From the NCBI RefSeq assembly GCF_037890675.1, contig NZ_CP149574.1, forward strand, positions 2,890,874 to 2,954,873: a DNA stretch of 64,000 nucleotides. Reading direction: 5' to 3'. Each line of letters opens with the position of its first letter. Positions within the stretch are counted from its first letter, which is position 1. The position numbers were made by a program, and so were the translations under genes. Positions 34,957 to 43,428 of the stretch are shown one piece after another. The notes beneath the pieces were generated by a model. That model was not told where the DNA came from. It did no database searches and saw only the letters and a list, made by a program, of their open reading frames with translations. Origin of the DNA: Methylovirgula sp. 4M-Z18 (lineage in GTDB: Bacteria > Pseudomonadota > Alphaproteobacteria > Rhizobiales > Beijerinckiaceae).

Positions 34957-35736
34957 ATGGACACGTTCGACCTGCACCCCGACCTCGTTCCCGCCTTTCA
35001 TGCGATTCTTCGCAAGGCGCGGCGTATCGTTGTTTTCACAGGCGCCGGCGCATCGGCCGAAAGCGGCATTCCGACCTTTCGCGACGCGCAAGTCGGTCTG
35101 TGGCACCGCTTCCGCCCGCAAGACCTTGCGACGCCGGAAGGCTTCTTGCGCGATCCCGCGCTTGTCTACGGCTGGTACGAATGGCGGCGCGCGAAAGTCG
35201 CCGCCGCCGAGCCAAATGCCGGCCATCGCGCCATTGCCGCATGGGCGCAAACGCGCGACGTCACCGTGATCACCCAGAATGTCGACGATTTGCACGAACG
35301 GGCCGGAAGCTCCAGGGTGATCCATCTGCACGGCAGCATTTTCGCCGCCCGCTGCTTCGACTGCGGCGCCGCGTACAAGCTGCCTCCACCAAGTGTCGAC
35401 GCCGCCGGCACGGGCGAAGCAATGGACCCGCCGCGCTGCGCCGCGTGCAACGGCCTGATCCGCCCCGGCGTCGTCTGGTTCAACGAAAATCTCCCGCAGC
35501 GCGAATGGGCCAAAGCGGAAGAATTATGCCGGACGGCGGATCTCTTGCTGTGCATCGGCACGTCGGGCCTCGTCTATCCCGCCGCCGGTCTGCCGCAAGT
35601 GGCGGCGCAGGCTGGCGCGCCGATCGCGCAGATCAATCCGGAAGCCACCGATCTCGACGCGCTCGCGGATTTCAACATCCGCGGCACCGCCGGCAAAATC
35701 ATGCCGCGGCTCGTCGCGGCGGCGATGCAGGGCTAG
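34957..35736 (+). CDS. cobB: NAD-dependent protein deacylase, sirtuin (CobB-like)
   Basis: Sirtuin of 259 residues that removes acyl groups from lysine using NAD. Visible are VVFTGAGASAESGIPTFRD, TQNVDDLHERAG, catalytic His in IHLHG, zinc ligands CFDC and CAAC, and GTSGLVYPAA. Tyr74 and Arg77 (YEWR) match the Y-x-x-R signature of class III sirtuins, which favours succinyl- and malonyl-lysine over acetyl-lysine. It lies 10 bp after the MocR gene and probably shares its transcript. Its stop overlaps the convergent methyltransferase stop by 4 bp. Confidence 0.9.
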   Translation: MDTFDLHPDLVPAFHAILRKARRIVVFTGAGASAESGIPTFRDAQVGLWHRFRPQDLATPEGFLRDPALVYGWYEWRRAKVAAAEPNAGHRAIAAWAQTRDVTVITQNVDDLHERAGSSRVIHLHGSIFAARCFDCGAAYKLPPPSVDAAGTGEAMDPPRCAACNGLIRPGVVWFNENLPQREWAKAEELCRTADLLLCIGTSGLVYPAAGLPQVAAQAGAPIAQINPEATDLDALADFNIRGTAGKIMPRLVAAAMQG

Positions 35737-36425
35737 ACCCGTATGTCCGCGGGGCTCACCCGGAAGATGCTAGTGCCCGTATAGGTGCGCCAATGATGCG
35801 CCGGAATATTGGCTTCTTCCAGCACGGCTTCCGGGAAACTCCGGGTCAGATCGTACTCCGCCGGAATGCTGAACAGCATGCCGATCGTCTCTTGCAGAAA
35901 GTCGCGGCCGAAGCGGCGCACATGCAGCGTGTCGCCGAATTTCGCGAGTTTTTCCTCGTGCGTGCCGTGGATCAATTCGTCCGAGAAATGGCCCGGCAGT
36001 ATCGGCATGCTGAACAGCATCGTCCCGTCCGGCTTCAGCGCGGCGGCCAGGCGCAGCAGCACCGCGCTGTAATTGCCCTCGATATGTTCCAGTACGTGAT
36101 TGTGCAAGATCAGATCGAAATAGCCGCGCGGCAGGTCGAACAGGTCGCGGGTGAGGTCGAAGCGCTCGACACCGAGGCCGGGGTAGAGCTCGGGATTGAT
36201 GTCGCAGCAGCGGTAATTCTCGCCCCCGATCCCGCGCAGCAGTTTCGACAAGCCACGCTCGGGCGCGAAATGCAGAATCCGCGCGCCCGGCTGAAGCGCC
36301 AGCTTGTGCTGGATATGCAACCCTGCGACCCGCGTGCGCTCGAGCGAACCGCACGCGGTGCAACGCACCTTCGGCCGCTTCGGCATGTCGCTAAATTCCG
36401 TGCCGCCACAAAGGTTACAGCGCAT
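35733..36425 (-). CDS. SAM-dependent methyltransferase with N-terminal zinc ribbon
   Basis: A 230-residue class I methyltransferase. The N-terminus has MRCNLCGGTEF and VRCTACGSLERTR, a four-cysteine zinc ribbon. The SAM-binding part has ILHFAPERGLSKLL, CCDINPELYPGL and the central LHNHVLEHIEGN, typical of methyltransferase type 11/12 proteins. ATG at 36425 begins the zinc ribbon; a longer start at 36476 is possible. Substrate is unknown. Family relatives act in surface polysaccharide or small-molecule methylation. Confidence 0.78.
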   Translation of the reverse strand: MRCNLCGGTEFSDMPKRPKVRCTACGSLERTRVAGLHIQHKLALQPGARILHFAPERGLSKLLRGIGGENYRCCDINPELYPGLGVERFDLTRDLFDLPRGYFDLILHNHVLEHIEGNYSAVLLRLAAALKPDGTMLFSMPILPGHFSDELIHGTHEEKLAKFGDTLHVRRFGRDFLQETIGMLFSIPAEYDLTRSFPEAVLEEANIPAHHWRTYTGTSIFRVSPADIRV

Positions 36426-36652
36426 GAAAGCCCGCTCCGGTTCGAATCGCTCCGGCCCGCCAGGGCCGGTTGACACTTATAGAGAGGCGTTGGACGAGGT
36501 CAAAAATGCTGGCAATCAGCACAAGGCGGGCCATCGCAAAATTGCCTTAAAGGGCGAAAAGAAAGCATGTCCTTGGGCGAGCGGCCCTTGCCCTGGAGCC
36601 GACGCATGGGGCAAGAGTGATACGCTCGAAATTCTCTCCGGCCGGGTAAGAC

Positions 36653-37438
36653 ATGAAATACTTTCGTCTCCTGATCTTGGTCCTGGCCGCCGCCGTCGGC
36701 GGCTATGTGGGGTGGCATTATACCGTCGCGCCGCAAACGCCGCTCTGGCCGTCCTTGAGCCCAACCGATGCTTCGCAGCACTCGACCGAACCTGCGAGCG
36801 CTGGTCCCGGCCTTGAAGTCTACGATACGTTCTACCAAAAACTCGACGCCGCCTTCCCCGGCGAGCGTGAGCGGATCAACGCGGCCTTCCATCCGGCCAC
36901 GCCCCTGCCCGAGGGCGCGACCGACACGGACGCCGCCATGCTGAACCTGATCCAGAACCTGCGCGCCGAACGCAGCATCCTGGAAGCGAAGGCACAGACC
37001 GACAAGATGCTGGCGATTTTCGCCGTCCAAGGCACGATCCTGGGCGAGCTCGGCAAGGCCGACCCGCGCCTGTGCGGCGATTTTCTCTACGGCACCACGT
37101 CGCCGGCATTCCTGGCCTTTGCCGCCCACCACCGCGATCTCATCACCAAAATGGCCCAAGCCAATCTCGATGCGATGGTCGACGGCAAAGCGAGCAATGT
37201 CGAGCGCAGCCGCCCGACCGAGCAGGACATCAGCGTTCTGGAAAATTCCTTGACCGCCCGAGGCCTCAGCAAAGCGGAAATCGATCACCTGGTCGACAAT
37301 ACGATGCCGGCGGAGCCGATTCCCGACGACCGTCTCTGCGCCATCGGCAAGATTCACATGGATGTGCTGCAGCAGCTCTCCGAGCCGGCCCGATCGAATA
37401 TTTTATCGGCCATGATCAATTTGATGTCAGGCGGATAG
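36653..37438 (+). CDS. Membrane-anchored hypothetical protein
   Basis: A 261-residue protein with one N-terminal hydrophobic segment (YFRLLILVLAAAVGGYVGWHYTV), either a signal anchor or a signal peptide. A Ser/Pro-rich stretch (residues 35-52) follows, then a helical domain with a cysteine pair (PRLCGDFLYG and DDRLCAIGKIH) likely to form a disulfide in the periplasm. No family was recognised. It is convergent with yidD, 35 bp away. Confidence 0.65.
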   Translation: MKYFRLLILVLAAAVGGYVGWHYTVAPQTPLWPSLSPTDASQHSTEPASAGPGLEVYDTFYQKLDAAFPGERERINAAFHPATPLPEGATDTDAAMLNLIQNLRAERSILEAKAQTDKMLAIFAVQGTILGELGKADPRLCGDFLYGTTSPAFLAFAAHHRDLITKMAQANLDAMVDGKASNVERSRPTEQDISVLENSLTARGLSKAEIDHLVDNTMPAEPIPDDRLCAIGKIHMDVLQQLSEPARSNILSAMINLMSGG

Positions 37439-37473
37439 AACGTCGTCTGGAATTCCTCAGACGATGCGATGAA

Positions 37474-37818
37474 TCAGGCGTGCTCATCCGCCCCACGGCC
37501 CTCCGGCGGCACCGCCTCGCAAACCGGGATTTGCCGCCACGCGCCGTAGCGCCAGGGCCTGTCCCATCGGGCATCGGCCGGCAGATCGCGCGGCAACGGA
37601 TCGAAGCCCGATGCGCCCCACGGATGGCAGCGGCAGATGCGCGCCAAGCCGATCCAGCTCCCGATCCACAATCCGTGCCGCTGAATGGCCTCGTCCGTGT
37701 AAGCGGAGCACGTCGGCAGATAGCGGCAGTGCCGTCCCAGGAAGGATGACAAGGTGACCTGATAGGTCCGGATCACGCCATGACCCAACAGGCGCGGCAG
37801 GCGGGGTAAGTCCAACAT
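37474..37818 (-). CDS. yidD: Membrane protein insertion efficiency factor
   Basis: A 114-residue YidD protein that assists YidC-dependent membrane insertion at the inner membrane. The family pattern is nearly complete: IRTYQVTLSSFLGRHCRYLPTCSAYTDEAIQRHGLW, then RICRCHPWGASGFDPLP. The ATG at 37818 gives MLDLPRLPRLLGH; the upstream TTG adds nothing family-like. The gene often lies near thrS, NifU-like and hisI genes in Hyphomicrobiales, as it does here with insertions between. Confidence 0.92.
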   Translation of the reverse strand: MLDLPRLPRLLGHGVIRTYQVTLSSFLGRHCRYLPTCSAYTDEAIQRHGLWIGSWIGLARICRCHPWGASGFDPLPRDLPADARWDRPWRYGAWRQIPVCEAVPPEGRGADEHA

Positions 37819-38021
37819 CGCCCTAAAATAGGCAGCTCCAACGCCGCATCCAAGCCCCAAAACAATGATCCTCCGACGTGTGGCAAAATCGGCTCGCTTG
37901 TCGGCAAGCGGGTGGCAAAAATGCGGCGCGCCACATGTTTACCGGAAATTCACCGCATTTGGTCGCACGATATTAAACATTGTCCGGTCACCCTCGCGGC
38001 GCCCGTTAAGGAGTTTTTATT

Positions 38022-38846
38022 GTGTCTCGTTCCTTATTTTTCATGATTTTAGCTGCCGGCGCACTGACCACGTCGGCAAGTTTGGCGCAGCAGGCCGATC
38101 TCGATTCGTCCGCGCCCTATTGGACCGTGACGGTGAAAGGCACCGTCGGCCTGACGCCGGCCTATATCGGCTCCAGCGATTTTCTCCCCTATGGCACGCC
38201 CGGCATTTCGTTTCGCCGTGCTGGAACACCCGCCAGCTTCAGCGCGCCGGACGACGGCGTCAGCCTGGCCATACTCGATATGGGTTGGATCAAGGCCGGC
38301 CCGGTCGTCCGCTACATTGCCCCCCGCAGCCACCATGATTATTCCGAACTGACCGGCTTGAAGACCATCAATTGGGCACTTGCGGCGGGCGGCTTCGTCG
38401 ATGTGTGGGAAACACCCAATTTCCGCAGCCGCGTCGAACTGATGCGCACCATGCACGAGCAGCAAGGCTTCATCGCCAAGCTCGGTGAGGACTGGGTCAC
38501 CTTCAACGGCCCCTGGACCTATATGATCGGCCCCCGACTCCAATTCGGCAACGATCATTACACCAGCACCTATTTTTCCGTGACCCAGCAGGAATCGCTG
38601 GCGACGCTTGGAAACGCCAACTTCTTGCCAGCCTATCACGCCAAAGGCGGCCTCAATTACCTGGGTGTCGCCGGTTCGGTCACCTATGATTGGTCGAAGC
38701 AATGGAGCACCACCGCTTTTGCCGGCTACAATCGCCTGACCCAAAGCGCCGCCCGCAGCCCGATCACCAATGTCACCGGCTCGCGCAACCAGTTCACCTT
38801 TGGCGCGACGGTCGCTTATTCGTTCGATATGAAGCAGTTCTGGTGA
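38022..38846 (+). CDS. MipA/OmpV-family outer-membrane protein
   Basis: A 274-residue beta-barrel protein with signal peptide (residues 1-22, cleavage after ASLAQ) and C-terminal aromatic residue (FDMKQFW), as expected for an outer-membrane barrel. YWTVTVKGTVGLTPAYIGSSDFLPYGTPGISFRR and FGATVAYSFDMK match MipA/OmpV. Starts with GTG at 38022 behind AAGGAG at 38008-38013. Family members scaffold murein hydrolases or act in osmotic response; which applies is unknown. Confidence 0.82.
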   Translation: MSRSLFFMILAAGALTTSASLAQQADLDSSAPYWTVTVKGTVGLTPAYIGSSDFLPYGTPGISFRRAGTPASFSAPDDGVSLAILDMGWIKAGPVVRYIAPRSHHDYSELTGLKTINWALAAGGFVDVWETPNFRSRVELMRTMHEQQGFIAKLGEDWVTFNGPWTYMIGPRLQFGNDHYTSTYFSVTQQESLATLGNANFLPAYHAKGGLNYLGVAGSVTYDWSKQWSTTAFAGYNRLTQSAARSPITNVTGSRNQFTFGATVAYSFDMKQFW

Positions 38847-38918
38847 AGTTATATGTAAGGTGAAGAAAATTACATATTATACTGATATTATTTTGCAATC
38901 TACTCACGCATCATCCCG

Positions 38919-39818
38919 TCACACCAGCCAATCGCGCGGCAAGGTCTCGCGCAAAGCTTGAACCATGATTGCGGCGAGATGGGCCGCGGTTGCGCTCGGT
39001 TCCTTCTCGGCCCGATGCAGCACCAGTCCGAGCGATGGCAATTGCGGCAAGCCGTGAGCTACAGGGTCAAGCACGCGGATCGTTTGCGGATGCCCCACCG
39101 GGGTGCGCAACGCGATGCCGAGCCCGGCCGCCGTCGCCGCCCATAGGCCGCCAAGGCTCGGGCTGACAAAGGACAAGCGCCACGACAAGCCTTGCCGATC
39201 GAGATGCTCGACCGCGACGGCGCGCAGGACGCAGGGCGCTTCCAGCGCCACGAGCGGCAACGGATCGCCGCTCCCCGCATGCGAGACCGGCTCCCCCTCG
39301 GCCGCCGCCAGCCAGCACAGCGGCAATGCCGCGATCCGCTCGGTCGTGGCGAAGCGGCTGCCATCGTCCCAAGCCAGGGCGAGATCGAGACTGCCGGAGG
39401 CGATCTTGTCGACGAGCTCGTTGTTGCGGGCAATCCGCCCCTCGATCCGCACTTTGGGATGCGCGCGGGCGAAGCGGCCAAGCACCTGCGGCAGCAAGGT
39501 TTCGCCGAAATCCTGCTGCAGGCCGAGGCGGATCCAGCCCTCGAGCTCGACACCGCGCACGGCACTCACCGCCTCGTCGTTGAGCTCGAGAATGCGCCGG
39601 GCGTAAGACAGAAGCGCCTCGCCGCCGTCGGTCAGCGTCAGGCCACGGCCGGATTTGCGCATCAGCGGCACGCCCGCCTGCTCTTCGAGCTTCTTGAGCT
39701 GCGCGCTCACCGCCGACGTGGACCGCCCGAGACGGTCGGCGGCGCGGGCGAATGACCCGGCATCCACGCCCGTCATGAAGCTGCGCAGGGAATCCATATC
39801 GAGGTTGGTGAAGCGCAT
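38919..39818 (-). CDS. LysR-family transcriptional regulator
   Basis: A 299-residue LysR protein. Residues 1-62 hold the helix-turn-helix (DMDSLRSFMTGVDAGSFARAADRLGRSTSAVSAQLKKLE) followed by the periplasmic-binding-fold domain. ATG at 39818 has AGGA 8 bases upstream and is favoured over in-frame ATG 39827. It diverges from a tautomerase-cupin-DUF4865 operon, with a 9-bp-arm inverted repeat at 39839-39861 between them, the usual arrangement for a LysR and its target operon. Confidence 0.86.
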   Translation of the reverse strand: MRFTNLDMDSLRSFMTGVDAGSFARAADRLGRSTSAVSAQLKKLEEQAGVPLMRKSGRGLTLTDGGEALLSYARRILELNDEAVSAVRGVELEGWIRLGLQQDFGETLLPQVLGRFARAHPKVRIEGRIARNNELVDKIASGSLDLALAWDDGSRFATTERIAALPLCWLAAAEGEPVSHAGSGDPLPLVALEAPCVLRAVAVEHLDRQGLSWRLSFVSPSLGGLWAATAAGLGIALRTPVGHPQTIRVLDPVAHGLPQLPSLGLVLHRAEKEPSATAAHLAAIMVQALRETLPRDWLV

Positions 39819-39838
39819 CGCAATCATCCTGATTTTCA

Positions 39839-39861
39839 GGATTATTTGTTCAAAATAATCC
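39839..39861. promoter_or_regulatory. Inverted repeat flanked by direct repeat, candidate LysR operator
   Basis: GGATTATTT (39839-39847) and AAATAATCC (39853-39861) are perfect 9-bp reverse complements, 5 bp apart. ATTTTCAGG occurs immediately on both sides (39832-39840 and 39864-39872). It lies between the divergent LysR and tautomerase genes. Size and position fit a LysR recognition site. Confidence 0.55.
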
Positions 39862-39923
39862 AATTTTCAGGACATTTTCACTGCTCCATAGTGCGCTTGT
39901 CAATGCCATTCACGGAGCAATCC

Positions 39924-40325
39924 ATGCCCTTCACCCGCATTTCGCTTTTGGCCGGAAAGTCGCCGGAGTATCTCGCCGCCATCGCGGACAATCTCGACCG
40001 CGCCCTGGTCGAATGTTTTGAGGTTCCCGAAAATGATCGTTTCGCGTCGTTTGACCAGCTTCAACCCGGCGAACTGATCTTCGACCGCACCTATCGCGGC
40101 GGCCCGCGCTCGGACGATTATGTTGTCTTTCACATCACGACGGGCAAACAGCGCTCGGCGGCCACCAAACAGCGTTTCTACAGCCGTCTGGTCGAACGCC
40201 TCGCCAAGGAGCCCGGCATTCGGCCCGAGGACGTCATGGTCTTCATCTCCAACTCGGCCTTCCAGGATTGGTCGTTCGCCTACGGCGTCTCCGCCGCCGC
40301 GCCCGTGCCGGAAGATGCCGCATGA
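39924..40325 (+). CDS. Tautomerase family protein
   Basis: A 133-residue tautomerase-superfamily protein. After removal of Met the N-terminus is Pro (MPFTRISLLAGKSPEYLAAIADNLDRALVECF), the catalytic base of this family. ATG at 39924 is chosen over ATG 39903, which also starts MPFT, because GGAG at 39914-39917 is correctly spaced for the second. The near-duplicate MPFT start is curious. First gene of a three-gene operon with overlapping cupin and DUF4865 genes, under a divergent LysR. Substrate unknown. Confidence 0.83.
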   Translation: MPFTRISLLAGKSPEYLAAIADNLDRALVECFEVPENDRFASFDQLQPGELIFDRTYRGGPRSDDYVVFHITTGKQRSAATKQRFYSRLVERLAKEPGIRPEDVMVFISNSAFQDWSFAYGVSAAAPVPEDAA

Positions 40326-40756
40326 GCAAGTCGTTCGAAACGGCCTCCGCCTGCCCGCTGGAGATGACCATTCGCCGCGCCGGTGAAGGCATCACCCGTG
40401 CGCCCGACGGCGTCGCGACCGGCCCCTTTCTCGTGCAAATGCTGCTGTCGAGCCGGACCGATGGCGAGATGACGGCCATGCGCGCCTTCGTCGATCCCGG
40501 CGTCGTGACCCATTGGCATAGCCATCCGCGCGGCCAATTGCTGTTCGTCCTCGACGGCGTCGGCCTGGCCCAACGCGACGGCGGCGACGTGATCGAAATT
40601 CGCGCGGGCGACAGCGTCTGGTTTGCCCCGCATGAGCGGCACTGGCACGGGGCGACACCCGCGAGCCCCTTCAGCTATATCAGTGTCCAATGCGTCGAGG
40701 ACGGAACGGCGGTTCATTGGATGGAGCCGGTTGCCCGGACAGGAGAACCCCCGTGA
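40322..40756 (+). CDS. Cupin-domain protein
   Basis: A 144-residue single-domain cupin. The metal-binding motif 1 reads THWHSHPRGQLLFVLDGVG and motif 2 has GDSVWFAPHERHWHGA, giving the three histidines and one Gln/Glu position for a metal centre. The ATG overlaps the tautomerase stop by 4 bp. Such proteins often are metal-dependent isomerases, dioxygenases or sensors. Here it is part of a LysR-controlled operon with a tautomerase and a DUF4865 protein. Confidence 0.87.
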   Translation: MSKSFETASACPLEMTIRRAGEGITRAPDGVATGPFLVQMLLSSRTDGEMTAMRAFVDPGVVTHWHSHPRGQLLFVLDGVGLAQRDGGDVIEIRAGDSVWFAPHERHWHGATPASPFSYISVQCVEDGTAVHWMEPVARTGEPP

Positions 40757-41310
40757 TCGCGATGCAATATAGCTTCACCCTGCCCGCCGATTACGACATG
40801 GCCATCATCGACCGGCGCATCCGCGACAAGGGGCCCTTGCTCGACGGATTTCCGCATCTACGCTTCAAGGCCTATCTCGCCGCGCGCAAGCACGACGATG
40901 GTTTGCGCAGCGCCGAGAACCTCTACGCACCGTTCTATCTATGGGACGCGCCCGAAGGGCTCAACAATTTCCTCACCGGGCCCGGCTTCGCCACTGTGAG
41001 CCGGGATTTCGGCTGGCCAAGCGTGCGTACCTGGATGGTTTGGCACGCCGAACTTGCCCCGAGCATCGGCAGTGCGCGGTTCGCAAGCCGGACCGTGGAG
41101 ACGATCGCGCCCTATTCCGACTTGGGGCAATATCGCAGCGACGCGATTGCCGACGCTCAAGCAGCCGCGCGCGACGGCGCCTTGGCGTCCGTGACTGCGT
41201 TCAACCCCACGGACTGGACGCTCGTACATTTCGGACTCTGGGACCGGGTGCCGGAGGTGCGCCGGGAACAGACGCAGCTCTATGCGGTCGGGCACGTCTC
41301 GTTGCCCTGA
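40753..41310 (+). CDS. DUF4865 family protein
   Basis: A 185-residue protein matching DUF4865: YSFTLPADYDMAIIDRRIRDKGPLLDGFPHLRFKAYLA, then NLYAPFYLWDAPEGLNNFLTGPGFATVSRDFGWPSVRTW. The fold is likely a ferredoxin-like dimeric alpha-beta barrel. GTG at 40753, which overlaps the cupin stop by 4 bp, is taken as the start because AGGAGA sits 6 bases before it; ATG 40762 would be too far away. Function unknown. Confidence 0.82.
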   Translation: MIAMQYSFTLPADYDMAIIDRRIRDKGPLLDGFPHLRFKAYLAARKHDDGLRSAENLYAPFYLWDAPEGLNNFLTGPGFATVSRDFGWPSVRTWMVWHAELAPSIGSARFASRTVETIAPYSDLGQYRSDAIADAQAAARDGALASVTAFNPTDWTLVHFGLWDRVPEVRREQTQLYAVGHVSLP

Positions 41311-41314
41311 CCTT

Positions 41315-41761
41315 TCAAGCCGAGGTCAAGCCCTGCCTGGCCTCGATCTGCCCCACCGCATCCACCACCGCGTCGAAAGTCAGCAAGGTCGAGGCATGGC
41401 GGGCGCGAAAATCGCGGACCGGTTCCAGCACCGCGATCTCCTCCCACTTGCCCTGCGGCGGCGCGCCGTTTTCCTTGAGCATCCGGCGCACCGTTTCGCG
41501 CAGATCGCGCAACTCGTCCGGCCTCGAGCCGATAATATGCCGCGCCATGATCGAGCTCGAGGCCTGGCCGAGCGCGCAAGCACGGACATCATGCGCAAAA
41601 TCGCTCACCAGGCCGTCCGCCATCCTTACATCGACGGTCACGGTCGAACCGCACAGCTTGGAATGGGCCGTGGCGCTGGCATCAGGCGCGCTCAAGCGGC
41701 CCAGGCGCGGAATATCGGCGGCCAGTTCCAATATGCGTTTATTGTAGATGTCGTTCAACAT
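41315..41761 (-). CDS. NifU/IscU-like iron-sulfur cluster scaffold homologue
   Basis: A 148-residue protein of the IscU-like fold. NDIYNKRILELAADIPRLG is the usual start, with cysteine ligands in SKLCGSTVTVDV and VRACALGQASSSIMARHI; a third canonical Cys is not evident. The ATG is at 41761; longer frames upstream are shadows of hisI on the other strand. In Hyphomicrobiales this gene commonly precedes folE and hisI. Here hisI follows directly (divergent, 96 bp) and folE is missing from the spot. Confidence 0.8.
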   Translation of the reverse strand: MLNDIYNKRILELAADIPRLGRLSAPDASATAHSKLCGSTVTVDVRMADGLVSDFAHDVRACALGQASSSIMARHIIGSRPDELRDLRETVRRMLKENGAPPQGKWEEIAVLEPVRDFRARHASTLLTFDAVVDAVGQIEARQGLTSA

Positions 41762-41857
41762 GACTGGACTGCTCACAGGACACTGATGCCTATATAGGCA
41801 AGGAGAAGCGGACGACAAAGCCGCGAATAAAGCATTCCTACCTCTATCGGATTTCAC

Positions 41858-42274
41858 ATGTGGACGCCTAGCACCCCTTTCGCCCCGCCCGGAACCAAAG
41901 CCGCCCTGGAAGAGGGCGAGGCCTTCACCCCGCGCTTTGATGCGCACGGCCTCGTCGCCTGCGTCACCGTCGATCACGCGAGTGGCGACGTGCTGATGCT
42001 GGCCTGGATGAATGCCGAAGCGCTGGCAGAGACGCTGCAAACCGGCATCGCCCATTATTGGTCGCGCTCGCGGCAAAGCCTGTGGCGCAAGGGCGATACA
42101 TCGGGGCAGATCCAAAAGATCGTCGAGATGCGGACCGATTGCGATCAGGATGCCATCCTCTTGAAGGTCGAGGTGGGCGGCGACGGCGGCGCCTGCCACA
42201 CGGGGCGCCGGTCGTGTTTTTACCGCTCGGTCCAATTGACCGACCAAGGCCCAGTTCTCACGTTCGATCGCTGA
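41858..42274 (+). CDS. hisI: Phosphoribosyl-AMP cyclohydrolase
   Basis: HisI of 138 residues, the third step of histidine biosynthesis (ring opening of phosphoribosyl-AMP). Signatures: [35 protein letters not shown], the metal site DCDQDAIL, and [11 protein letters not shown] with zinc cysteines. As usual in alphaproteobacteria it is separate from hisE and away from the main his operon. It precedes a patatin gene by 86 bp on the same strand. Confidence 0.94.
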   Translation: MWTPSTPFAPPGTKAALEEGEAFTPRFDAHGLVACVTVDHASGDVLMLAWMNAEALAETLQTGIAHYWSRSRQSLWRKGDTSGQIQKIVEMRTDCDQDAILLKVEVGGDGGACHTGRRSCFYRSVQLTDQGPVLTFDR

Positions 42275-42360
42275 CCGCATCCCCCAAAATAACCATTTCG
42301 TTCATCTGGGCTTCAGGGCCTGCATGATCTTAAAATGAGCGCTGGCGAGGAGTCTTCCCG

Positions 42361-43407
42361 TTGTTCCAATTTTTACGGACGAGTCAGGACGATATCGGCA
42401 GCGGTCCGGTGAAAGCCTACGCGCCGCTCGCCGCGCCGCGCGTGCCACGCGGCGGTCAGGTGCTTGGCATCGCGCTCGGCGGCGGCATGGCGCGCGGCTG
42501 GGCACATATCGGCGTCCTGCAGGAACTGGAAGAACAGGGCTTTCGCCCCTCGGTCATCGCCGGCACCTCGATCGGCGCGGTGGCGGGCGGCAGCTATGCC
42601 GCCGGCCGGCTCGATGTGCTCGATGATTTCGCTCGCTCCATGACCAAACGCCGGATCTTCGGCATGATGGACTTTTCGATGGGCGGGAGCGGCCTGATCA
42701 GCGGCATGAAGCTCAGAGCCCGCCTCAGCCAAGAGTTCAGCGGTCTACGCATCGAGGACTTACCGATCAAATATGCAGCCGTCGCGACGGAAGTCGCCTC
42801 CGGCCACGAAATATGGCTCCGGCACGGCCATCTTGCCGATGCGGTCAGCGCGTCCTACGCCCTTCCCGGCATTTTCGATCCCGTTCAATTGAACGGGCGG
42901 TGGCTGGTGGACGGCGCGCTGGTCAATCCGGTGCCCGTCACCGTCTGCCGCGCCCTTGGCGCGACGGCTGTGATCGCGGTCAATCTGAACGGCGACATCG
43001 CGCTGCACGGCGCCTTGATCCCCTCGAACGAGAGCGCGCCGATTGAGCCCGAACTCGACCTTGAGGACGACGAACCGGCCGCAGACAAGGGCGGCGGTAT
43101 CATGGGCGGCATCCGCAGCACCACCAATTACATCCGCCGCAAGACCTTGTCCCGGCATTTCTTCCGCCGCGACGACGGCGCGCCGGGCATTGCCACGGTG
43201 ATGTTCGATTCCTTCAACATCATGCAGGACCGGATCACGCGCTCGCGCCTCGCGGGCGACCCGCCGGATAAGCTGATCAGTTGCAAGGTGGGACGGATCG
43301 GGCTGTTCGACTTTCACCGCGCGGACGAACTCATCTCCGCCGGCCGGGAAGCGGTGAAACGCGCGCTGCCCGATCTCCTGGAATTGACCGGCCCGCATCT
43401 TCCCTGA
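42361..43407 (+). CDS. Patatin-like phospholipase family protein (RssA-like)
   Basis: A 348-residue alpha/beta hydrolase of the bacterial patatin type. LGIALGGGMARGWAHIGVL is the oxyanion loop, GTSIG has the nucleophile Ser70 and VDGALVNP the catalytic Asp near residue 183. The start is TTG at 42361, behind GAGGAG at 42347-42352. No in-frame ATG near by gives a better start. A variable acidic insertion (residues 218-245, EPELDLEDDEPAADKG) is present. Likely a cytosolic or membrane-associated acyl hydrolase. Confidence 0.87.
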   Translation: MFQFLRTSQDDIGSGPVKAYAPLAAPRVPRGGQVLGIALGGGMARGWAHIGVLQELEEQGFRPSVIAGTSIGAVAGGSYAAGRLDVLDDFARSMTKRRIFGMMDFSMGGSGLISGMKLRARLSQEFSGLRIEDLPIKYAAVATEVASGHEIWLRHGHLADAVSASYALPGIFDPVQLNGRWLVDGALVNPVPVTVCRALGATAVIAVNLNGDIALHGALIPSNESAPIEPELDLEDDEPAADKGGGIMGGIRSTTNYIRRKTLSRHFFRRDDGAPGIATVMFDSFNIMQDRITRSRLAGDPPDKLISCKVGRIGLFDFHRADELISAGREAVKRALPDLLELTGPHLP

Positions 43408-43428
43408 CGCAGGCCGAAGGCGTGGCTC

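Noticed and set aside
36430-36450. GGTTCGAATC, a tRNA T-loop-like string
   Set aside because: No matching T-stem, acceptor stem or anticodon arm around it; it lies just upstream of the methyltransferase start.
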